A stretch of 7,170 nt of DNA from Chitinophagaceae bacterium. Its GTDB lineage: Bacteria > Bacteroidota > Bacteroidia > Chitinophagales > Chitinophagaceae. The notes beneath the pieces are model-generated. The model was not told the DNA's origin. It saw nothing but the letters and a program-made list of their open reading frames with translations, and searched no databases. Where the stretch lies: positions 1 through 7,170 of the forward strand of contig CANEWV010000081.1 of assembly GCA_947442905.1 (NCBI GenBank), written 5' to 3'. Of this stretch, positions 1 through 6,006 are shown piece after piece. Made by a program: the position numbers and the translations under genes. The first letter of the stretch is position 1, and the number at the start of each line of letters is the position of its first letter.

Positions 1-492
1 GTACCTATTTTACCAGCTAACTTATTATTAAAAACAGCTAAAGGCGAAACACGTTACATGAACTACGAAAGTTTGAGTGATGGTGGTTTTGCATCTGGTT
101 CTATGATGGGTTCTGGTGGATTTATTGTTCTCGACGAAGACCAGTGTATTGTGCGCAACACTTTATCACTCGCACGTTTTTACAGACACGAAAGTTGTGG
201 ACAGTGTTCACCATGTCGTGAGGGAACGGGTTGGATGGAAAAAATATTACACAACATCGAATATGGTAAAGGCAAGATTTCTGACATTGACCTGCTTTGG
301 GATATTCAAAGAAAGATAGAAGGTAATACCATTTGTCCATTAGGAGACGCTGCGGCATGGCCAGTAGCAGCTGCTATTAGACATTTTAGAGATGAGTTTG
401 AGTGGCATGTAAACAATCCGCTTGAAGCACAAGAAAAAAATTATGGTTTAGCGCATTATGCAGATCCTATTCATGTGCCAGTAACCGCTTAA
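1..492 (+). CDS. nuoF: NADH-quinone oxidoreductase subunit F (NuoF), 3' part
   Basis: This is the C-terminal part of the NADH- and FMN-binding subunit of complex I, which takes electrons from NADH in the cytoplasmic arm. The frame is open from base 1, so the gene starts outside the window; the Met at base 58 is internal, because family-like sequence (VPILPAN) precedes it. The visible 163 codons include the glycine-rich segment GSMMGSGGFIVLDED. They also hold the N3 4Fe-4S site: Cys codons at 196, 205 and 214 (ESCGQCSPCREGTGW) and the fourth Cys at 334 (ICPLGDAAAWPV). The NADH/FMN Rossmann-like part lies upstream and cannot be judged. The gene ends with tandem stops TAATAA, 11 bases before nuoG. 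The cluster motif plus neighbours make the call secure. Confidence 0.97.
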   Translation, partial: VPILPANLLLKTAKGETRYMNYESLSDGGFASGSMMGSGGFIVLDEDQCIVRNTLSLARFYRHESCGQCSPCREGTGWMEKILHNIEYGKGKISDIDLLWDIQRKIEGNTICPLGDAAAWPVAAAIRHFRDEFEWHVNNPLEAQEKNYGLAHYADPIHVPVTA

Positions 493-503
493 TAAATTAA
501 AGT

Positions 504-1547
504 ATGTCCGAACAACAACTTTTTAAAGTAACCATCGACAACATTACTATTGAAGTGCCAGCCGGTACTACAATTTTAAATGCTGCCAGACAAATTGGAG
601 GCGATGTTACGCCACCAGCTATGTGTTATTACAGCAAGCTAGAAGGTAGTGGTGGTAAGTGTCGTACCTGTTTAGTAGAAGTGAGCAAAGGATCTGAAAA
701 AGACCCGCGCCCAATGCCTAAACTCATTGCTTCTTGTCGTACCACCGTAATGGATGGTATGGAAGTAAAAAATATTACCAGTGAAAAAGTAGTAGACGCG
801 CGTGCTGGTGTTGTTGAGTTTTTATTACTCAATCACCCACTCGATTGTCCTATTTGTGATCAGGCTGGTGAGTGTCATTTACAAGATTTAAGTTACGATC
901 ATGGTAAAGAGGGTACACGTTACGAATTTGAGCGTCGTACATTTAAAAAGCATGATTTAGGTCCATACATACAACTACATATGACGCGTTGTATTTTATG
1001 TTACCGTTGTGTGTATACCGCAGATCAACTTTCTAAAGAGCGTTCACATGGTGTACTTGATAGAGGTGACCATGCACAAATTGCAACCTTTATTGAAAAA
1101 AGTTTAGACAATGAATTTATTGGTAACGTCATTGACGTTTGTCCAGTAGGTGCATTAACAGATAAAACATTCCGCTTTAAAAATCGTGTTTGGTTTTTAA
1201 AACCAATGGATGCGCACCGCGATTGTCCTACATGTTCTGGTAAAGTAACGCTTTGGAATAGAGGAGATGAAGTGTACCGTGTAACAGCACGTAAAGACAA
1301 ATGGGGTGAAGTAGAAGATTGGATTTGTAATACTTGCCGTTTTGAAACTAAAAATACTTCAGACTGGGTTATTGAAGGTCCACGTGAAATTGATAGACAT
1401 TCTGTTATTGCGCAGGGGCATTACCAAGGTTCTGTAGGGATGCACAAGCCTACCGAAACTTTTGCTGCCGTAAATGCTGGACGCGCGCCACATTTATTAA
1501 TGGACATTCATAGTGTGAGTGAAGTAAACAAAGATTCATCTTTATAA
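504..1547 (+). CDS. nuoG: Short NADH-quinone oxidoreductase subunit G (NuoG), without molybdopterin-like domain
   Basis: This iron-sulfur subunit passes electrons from NuoF towards NuoI in the peripheral arm. At 347 residues it is far shorter than E. coli-type NuoG (about 900). In order: a ferredoxin-like 2Fe-2S domain with N1b ligands C41, C53, C56 and C78; the His/Cys N5 site H111, C115, C118, C124 (HPLDCPICDQAGEC); and the N4 site C163, C166, C169 with C213 (DVCPVGAL). The N7 region at the start of the usual molybdopterin-like domain is altered: it has C241-x2-C244 and C275-x2-C278, with Val248 where the third N7 Cys is expected. About 70 residues later the protein ends, so the large catalytic-like domain is absent. 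The frame is clean and flanking genes are intact, so this looks like an evolved short form, not a broken gene; I recall similar short forms in Bacteroidota. The ATG at 504 is the only sensible start, because the next Met (residue 40) lies inside the 2Fe-2S domain. The start has no Shine-Dalgarno motif. Confidence 0.95.
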   Translation: MSEQQLFKVTIDNITIEVPAGTTILNAARQIGGDVTPPAMCYYSKLEGSGGKCRTCLVEVSKGSEKDPRPMPKLIASCRTTVMDGMEVKNITSEKVVDARAGVVEFLLLNHPLDCPICDQAGECHLQDLSYDHGKEGTRYEFERRTFKKHDLGPYIQLHMTRCILCYRCVYTADQLSKERSHGVLDRGDHAQIATFIEKSLDNEFIGNVIDVCPVGALTDKTFRFKNRVWFLKPMDAHRDCPTCSGKVTLWNRGDEVYRVTARKDKWGEVEDWICNTCRFETKNTSDWVIEGPREIDRHSVIAQGHYQGSVGMHKPTETFAAVNAGRAPHLLMDIHSVSEVNKDSSL

Positions 1548-1560
1548 ATTAGATTAAGAC

Positions 1561-2613
1561 ATGACATTACTTGCTGTAGATTGGCTTTTAATCATCGAAA
1601 AATTAGTACTCATTGCAATCATTGTGTTTGCAAGCCTGGGTATTGCCTTATATACCACTTTTGCAGAACGCAAAGTGGCCGCTGTTTTACAAGACCGTCC
1701 AGGACCCAACAGGGCCGGACCTTTTGGACTACTTCAACCTTTTGCCGATGGATTAAAACTCATCATGAAGGAAGAAATTATTCCTACTAGTTCTAATAAA
1801 GCATTGTTTGTTTTAGGTCCAGGACTTGCCATGACGGCAGCGCTTATGACATGCTCTGTAATTCCTTGGAGTAGTCATATCGAAATCTTTGATCGTAAAA
1901 TAGATTTACAAATTGCAGATATCAATATTGGTATCTTATACATTTTTGGTGTGGTGAGTATGGGTGTGTACGGTATGATGATTGGTGGATGGGCGTCTAA
2001 CAATAAGTTTTCATTAATGGCAGCACTGCGTGGTGCGTCTCAAGCCATTAGTTATGAGTTAGCAATGGGTTTATCACTTATTGCGGTATTAATGCTTTCA
2101 GGATCACTTAGTTTAAAAACAATTGTGGATGGTCAAATGGCCGCTGGTAGTTACTGGAATATTGTATACCAACCACTTGGTTTTATTATCTTTTTTGTTT
2201 GTGCACTTGCAGAGTGTAACAGAACCCCTTTTGATTTACCAGAAGCAGAAAACGAATTAAACTTTGGTTACCACCAGGAGTATTCTTCTATGAAACTTGG
2301 TTTCTACTTGTTTTCGGAATACATCAATATGATTATGAGTAGTGCGGTAATGGCTTCTTTATATTTTGGTGGTTTTGATGTTCCTTTCTTAGACGAAAGC
2401 ACACTGGCTCCAAACATTGCAGCGATTATTGGTGTAGCAGCGCTACTTACTAAAATTGCTATTTTCATTTTTGTATTTATGTGGATTCGTTGGACGGTTC
2501 CACGTTTTAGATATGATCAACTCATGAACTTGGGTTGGAAAACCATGATTCCACTTGCACTATTTAACATGCTTGTTACCGGTGCACTTATTTTATTAAA
2601 AGCAGGGGTTTAA
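1561..2613 (+). CDS. nuoH: NADH-quinone oxidoreductase subunit H (NuoH)
   Basis: This membrane subunit forms the roof of the quinone chamber and the entry to the proton-transfer path, and it joins the peripheral and membrane arms. The 350 residues match the usual family length and contain about eight hydrophobic segments. Visible signatures are the AERKVAAVLQDRPGPNRAG block (35-53) after the first membrane helix, RGASQAISYE (157-166), AECNRTPFDLPEAENEL (217-233) followed by GYHQEYSSMK, and WIRWTVPRFRYDQLM (308-322). The acidic residues of the PFDLPEAE loop, which are linked to quinone-coupled proton movement in this family, are all present. The gene starts 13 bases after nuoG and ends 19 bases before nuoI, in one transcription unit. 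The spacer is AT-rich with no Shine-Dalgarno motif. No anomalies were seen. Confidence 0.97.
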   Translation: MTLLAVDWLLIIEKLVLIAIIVFASLGIALYTTFAERKVAAVLQDRPGPNRAGPFGLLQPFADGLKLIMKEEIIPTSSNKALFVLGPGLAMTAALMTCSVIPWSSHIEIFDRKIDLQIADINIGILYIFGVVSMGVYGMMIGGWASNNKFSLMAALRGASQAISYELAMGLSLIAVLMLSGSLSLKTIVDGQMAAGSYWNIVYQPLGFIIFFVCALAECNRTPFDLPEAENELNFGYHQEYSSMKLGFYLFSEYINMIMSSAVMASLYFGGFDVPFLDESTLAPNIAAIIGVAALLTKIAIFIFVFMWIRWTVPRFRYDQLMNLGWKTMIPLALFNMLVTGALILLKAGV

Positions 2614-2632
2614 AATATTAATTCAATTAGCT

Positions 2633-3169
2633 ATGCAGGCGTTAACCAATAGAGCACAGGAAGTATCCCGAAAGCCCATGACATTCATGGAGCGCTTATA
2701 CATTCCGAGCATTTTAAAAGGAATGGCTATTACATTTAGTCACATTTTTAAAAAGCAACCTACCATCCGTTATCCGGAACAAAAACGTGAGTTTAGTCCG
2801 GTTTTTAGAGGGCTTCATGTTTTAAACAGAGATGAAGAGGGTAGAGAGCGTTGTACAGCTTGTGGCCTTTGTGCAGTGGCTTGTCCTGCCGAAGCCATTA
2901 CCATGGAAGCTGCAGAGCGCGAAGTGGGTCAAGAAAATTTATACCGCGAAGAAAAATATGCAGCCAAGTATGAAATTAATATGCTGCGCTGTATTTTTTG
3001 TGGCCTTTGTGAAGAAGCTTGTCCTAAAGACGCCATTTATTTAAGTGAAACATTTGCGCCAGCTAATTTTACGCGCACTGGTTTTATTTATGGAAAAGAT
3101 CATTTATTAATCCCAAATCCAGTAACGGAACCTGAAGCATACGCTGCAGCAAAGGGTCAAAGAAATTAA
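2633..3169 (+). CDS. nuoI: NADH-quinone oxidoreductase subunit I (NuoI), 2x 4Fe-4S ferredoxin
   Basis: This 178-residue ferredoxin-type subunit carries clusters N6a and N6b, which relay electrons from NuoG to the terminal cluster next to the quinone site. Two CxxCxxCxxxCP motifs are plain: C74, C77, C80, C84 (RCTACGLCAVACP) and C120, C123, C126, C130 (RCIFCGLCEEACP). As usual in this fold, the last Cys of each motif probably helps ligate the other cluster. The N-terminal amphipathic region (about 17-45) and the segment YPEQKREFSPVFRGLHVL (48-65) match the membrane-docking and lead-in parts of NuoI. The start at 2633 is preferred over Met16 because residues 1-15 look like the N-terminus I recall in related Bacteroidota proteins; this is from memory. 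The gene ends in tandem TAATAA, and nuoJ begins 10 bases after the first stop. Confidence 0.97.
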   Translation: MQALTNRAQEVSRKPMTFMERLYIPSILKGMAITFSHIFKKQPTIRYPEQKREFSPVFRGLHVLNRDEEGRERCTACGLCAVACPAEAITMEAAEREVGQENLYREEKYAAKYEINMLRCIFCGLCEEACPKDAIYLSETFAPANFTRTGFIYGKDHLLIPNPVTEPEAYAAAKGQRN

Positions 3170-3179
3170 TAACGAACGC

Positions 3180-3683
3180 ATGAGTATTACACAATTCTTA
3201 TTTTACTTTTTAACGGTGCTTGCGCTTTTTAGTGCCGTGATGGTAGTGGTTAGTAAAAATCCGGTGCATAGTGTGCTTTGGTTGATTGCTGTATTTTTTG
3301 CCATCTCTGGTCATTACATTTTATTAAATGCACAGTTTTTAGCTATCGTAAACCTTATTGTTTATGCGGGTGCAATCATGGTATTGTTTTTATTTGTGAT
3401 CATGCTTATGAACCTCAATGCATCTACCGAGCCACAAAAAAACAATTGGTTAAAACTCGCGGGTGTAATTGCGGGTGGTTGTTTTTTAATGGTGTTGGTG
3501 TCATTGGTAAAGCAAGCCAACGAATTAAACAATATCGCAGTAACCATGGGTACTGGTGAAATTGGACTGATTAAAAATTTAGGAAAGGCGCTCTTTAATG
3601 ATTTTGTAGTGCCTTTTGAAATTAGTAGTGTACTCTTTTTAAGTGCCATGGTTGGCGCCGTTGTAATTGGTAAAAAAGCATAA
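3180..3683 (+). CDS. nuoJ: NADH-quinone oxidoreductase subunit J (NuoJ)
   Basis: This small membrane subunit lies between the quinone module (NuoH) and the antiporter-like pumps. The 167 residues form about five hydrophobic segments. The family signatures are NPVHSVLWL (27-35) at the end of helix 1 and the glycine-containing helix VYAGAIMVLFLFVIMLMN (61-78), whose pi-bulge is associated with conformational coupling in complex I. Residue 58, just before this helix, is Asn, where E. coli has Glu; this position varies among bacteria, so I do not read it as a defect. A polar stretch around 80-88 (NASTEPQKN) and another around 112-132 form loops between helices. It lies between nuoI and nuoK with gaps of 10 and 21 bases. 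The start ATG at 3180 has no Shine-Dalgarno motif. Confidence 0.96.
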   Translation: MSITQFLFYFLTVLALFSAVMVVVSKNPVHSVLWLIAVFFAISGHYILLNAQFLAIVNLIVYAGAIMVLFLFVIMLMNLNASTEPQKNNWLKLAGVIAGGCFLMVLVSLVKQANELNNIAVTMGTGEIGLIKNLGKALFNDFVVPFEISSVLFLSAMVGAVVIGKKA

Positions 3684-3704
3684 TTAACATTAAAGTATTC
3701 GCAT

Positions 3705-4040
3705 ATGCCTATTCAATATTATATCTACCTCTGTCTTGCCTTATTTAGTATTGGCATTGTTGGGGTTTTAACACGCCGAAATGCCATCATCGTTTTTATG
3801 TGTATCGAGCTCATGTTAAACGCTGTGAATTTATTACTCGTTGCGTTTTCTAAAGTGCACAATACCGCTGCACTTGCTGGAGACAAAACTTCTATGATTG
3901 GTATTGAAGCGCAACTGTTTGTATTTTTTATTATGGTGGTTGCCGCTGCTGAGGTAAGTGTAGGATTAGCCATTATTGTAATGATGTACAGAAATGTACA
4001 TAGTGTAGATATTAACTTCTTGAATAGATTAAAAAACTAA
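3705..4040 (+). CDS. nuoK: NADH-quinone oxidoreductase subunit K (NuoK), with long loop
   Basis: This three-helix membrane subunit is related to MrpC-type antiporter proteins and provides buried glutamates to the proton path between NuoJ and the pump subunits. The 111 residues show helix 1 (about 3-22) followed by GVLTRRNAI (20-28), helix 2 with Glu35 ([17 protein letters not shown]) and helix 3 with Glu83 ([19 protein letters not shown]). These correspond to E. coli Glu36 and Glu72. The distance between the two glutamates is 48 residues, against 36 in E. coli, so the helix 2-3 loop (about 50-68) is about 12 residues longer. The usual GQ before helix 3 reads EAQ here. Just 7 bases separate it from nuoL, suggesting tight co-translation. 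The call is firm; the loop is the only oddity. Confidence 0.96.
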   Translation: MPIQYYIYLCLALFSIGIVGVLTRRNAIIVFMCIELMLNAVNLLLVAFSKVHNTAALAGDKTSMIGIEAQLFVFFIMVVAAAEVSVGLAIIVMMYRNVHSVDINFLNRLKN

Positions 4041-4047
4041 CTAGGAT

Positions 4048-5967
4048 ATGAGTAAGCTTGTTTATTTAGTGCCCCTTTTTCCGTTACTCGGTTTTCTGGT
4101 TAACGGACTTTTTAGAAAATCATTATCAAAGCAACTGATTGGTATCATTGGCTCTGGTGCTATGCTAGCCTCTTTTGTGGTGAGCTTATTGATTTTCTTT
4201 GATGTTAAAAATGGTGGCGGTGCAACCGTACAACTTTTTAATTTTATCCATGTTGGATCTTTAATCATTCCTTTCGAATTTTTGGTGGATCCATTGTCTT
4301 CCTTATTCTTACTTATTATTACGGGTATTGGATTTTTAATTCATTTGTACTCGACTGCATATATGCACGAAGAAGAGCCCATGCATTTTGGTAGGTATTT
4401 TGCCTATTTAAATTTGTTTGTGTTTTCGATGCTATTACTGGTATTAGGTGGCAACTACGTTGTAATGTTTATTGGTTGGGAAGGCGTAGGATTGTGTTCT
4501 TATTTACTGATTGGTTTTTGGTTCAAAAACAACAATTACAATGCGGCTGCTAAAAAGGCATTTATCATGAACCGTATTGGTGACCTTGGATTCCTACTCG
4601 CAGTTTTTTTGTTGATTGTTAAATTAGGTACTGTTTCTTACGCTTCTGTTTTTGCAGCTGTGTCTCAGTTATCTACTTCTGATATTACCATCATTACTAC
4701 TTTATTATTTGTAGGTGCGATGGGTAAGAGTGCTCAAATTCCTTTGTACACCTGGCTTCCTGATGCGATGGCGGGTCCAACACCTGTGTCTGCACTTATC
4801 CACGCGGCTACCATGGTTACCGCTGGTATTTATATGATTGCTAGAAGTAACATTTTATATACCATGGCGCCAGCAACACAAACACTTGTTGCGGTGATTG
4901 GTTTATCTACAGCCATTTTTGCGGCTACTATTGCACTCAAGCAAAACGATATTAAAAAAGTACTTGCTTACTCTACAGTAAGTCAGTTAGGTTATATGTT
5001 TTTAGGTTTAGGCGTTGGCGCTTATACTGGAGCTGTGTTTCACGTAATGACGCACGCATTTTTTAAAGCCCTTTTATTTTTAGGCGCAGGTTCTGTAATT
5101 CATGCCATGCATCATGAGCAAGACATTACTAAAATGGGTGGACTAAAAAGTAAATTACCAATTACGCATCTAACTTTTTTACTAGGATGTATTGCCATTG
5201 CGGGTGTACCTCCGTTTTCTGGTTTCTTTTCTAAAGATGAAATTTTAATGGCAGCTTATGCAACCAATCCTATTTTCTATTATGTAGGAATCGGTGGTGC
5301 ATTACTCACTGCATTTTATATGTTCAGACTTTATAGCCTTACCTTCTTAGGAAACTTTAGAGGTACTGCGCATCAACAGGAACACTTACACGAAAGCCCA
5401 ATTGCGATGACACTTCCACTAATGGTGTTGGCATTTTTTGCGGTGGTTGCTGGTTTTGTTGGTATTCCTGCACTTTTTGCACCTAACGCGCATGCGCTAG
5501 AGCATTTTTTAGCACCGGTGTTTGCAGATTCTACAGCACTTGTTCACGCACATCATATAGAGCATTCTACCGAATGGATTTTAATGGGTACTGCAACGGT
5601 ACTTATTTTAGTTGTGATTGTATATGCAGTTACCAAGTTTAAAAAATATACGACTACGGAACCTAATACCGGCATTGCTAAAGTATTAGAAAACAAATGG
5701 TATATCGATGAGTTGTATGATACCGTAATTGTAAATCCGCTACACTGGTTTGCAGGATTTTTGAAAAATACGATTGAGAAATATGTAATTGATGGCGCTG
5801 TTAATGGGGTAGGTAAATTAGTGGGCTATGGTAGTCGTCAATTTAGACTTTTGCAAAGTGGTCAAGTGGGTAGTTATATTTTAATGATGGTTATGGCACT
5901 TGTGCTATTCATTATCATTTGGTTTAATGACAACACCATTATGCGTTTTATTCATAAAATATTTTAG
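4048..5967 (+). CDS. nuoL: NADH-quinone oxidoreductase subunit L (NuoL), distal proton pump
   Basis: This is the most distal antiporter-like pump of the complex I membrane arm, related to MrpA. The 639 residues are slightly longer than E. coli NuoL (613) and are mostly transmembrane. Key charged residues are present: Glu145 in FIGWEGVGLCSYLLIGFW, Arg176 and Asp179 in NRIGDLGF, Lys227 in AMGKSAQIPLYTWLPDAM, His252 in the GPTPVSALIHAATMVTAG block, His336 and Lys340 in MTHAFFKALLFLGAG, and Lys396 in FFSKDEIL. The C-terminal part (about 545-639) contains WYIDELYDTVIVNPL, then a long amphipathic stretch fitting the lateral helix that runs along the membrane arm, and a final anchor helix (about 609-626). 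Loops around 442-449 and 482-506 are rich in His. The gene ends in tandem TAGTAG and is followed by the longest spacer in the window. No frameshift or missing motif was seen. Confidence 0.98.
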   Translation: MSKLVYLVPLFPLLGFLVNGLFRKSLSKQLIGIIGSGAMLASFVVSLLIFFDVKNGGGATVQLFNFIHVGSLIIPFEFLVDPLSSLFLLIITGIGFLIHLYSTAYMHEEEPMHFGRYFAYLNLFVFSMLLLVLGGNYVVMFIGWEGVGLCSYLLIGFWFKNNNYNAAAKKAFIMNRIGDLGFLLAVFLLIVKLGTVSYASVFAAVSQLSTSDITIITTLLFVGAMGKSAQIPLYTWLPDAMAGPTPVSALIHAATMVTAGIYMIARSNILYTMAPATQTLVAVIGLSTAIFAATIALKQNDIKKVLAYSTVSQLGYMFLGLGVGAYTGAVFHVMTHAFFKALLFLGAGSVIHAMHHEQDITKMGGLKSKLPITHLTFLLGCIAIAGVPPFSGFFSKDEILMAAYATNPIFYYVGIGGALLTAFYMFRLYSLTFLGNFRGTAHQQEHLHESPIAMTLPLMVLAFFAVVAGFVGIPALFAPNAHALEHFLAPVFADSTALVHAHHIEHSTEWILMGTATVLILVVIVYAVTKFKKYTTTEPNTGIAKVLENKWYIDELYDTVIVNPLHWFAGFLKNTIEKYVIDGAVNGVGKLVGYGSRQFRLLQSGQVGSYILMMVMALVLFIIIWFNDNTIMRFIHKIF

Positions 5968-5974
5968 TAGATCC

Positions 5975-5998
5975 TTTAACCGTTCTATTAACGTTAAA
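5975..5998 (+). other. Possible imperfect hairpin in the nuoL-nuoM spacer
   Basis: The left arm TTTAACCGTT (5975-5984) pairs with the right arm AACGTTAAA (5990-5998) as nine base pairs with one bulged C, around a five-base loop CTATT. It overlaps a perfect ten-base palindrome TTAACGTTAA (5988-5997). It lies in the 39-base gap between the nuoL stop and the nuoM start, ending eight bases before the nuoM ATG. There is no T-run after it, so it does not look like an intrinsic terminator. It is AT-rich and could be chance. If real, it might affect mRNA processing or nuoM translation. Confidence 0.3.
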
Positions 5999-6006
5999 TA
6001 AAAGAT

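Noticed and set aside
58..492. A separate small gene starting at the ATG at 58
   Set aside because: The frame is open back to base 1 and reads as NuoF sequence before the ATG, so this is an internal Met of a gene cut by the window edge.
1025..1300. Minus-strand open frame of 91 codons, and a similar one at 3362-3649
   Set aside because: Both are opposite well-conserved genes (nuoG and nuoJ) and show no independent protein signature.
504..1547. nuoG as a truncated pseudogene
   Set aside because: The frame is intact, all N1b, N5 and N4 ligands are present, the stop is followed at once by nuoH at normal spacing, and no remnant of the molybdopterin-like domain lies downstream. A naturally short form fits better.
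3526..3531. Loss of a conserved Glu in NuoJ (Asn58 before the helix-3 motif) as an inactivating change
   Set aside because: This position is Glu in E. coli but, as far as I recall, Gln or other polar residues in many bacteria, so the change is ordinary variation. The codon itself is near 3351, upstream of this loop, and I saw no other defect in the loop listed here.
5968..6006. Intrinsic terminator or internal promoter between nuoL and nuoM
   Set aside because: The stem is AT-rich with no T-run after it, and I see no Bacteroidota-like -33/-7 elements in the short spacer. nuoM is expected to be co-transcribed.
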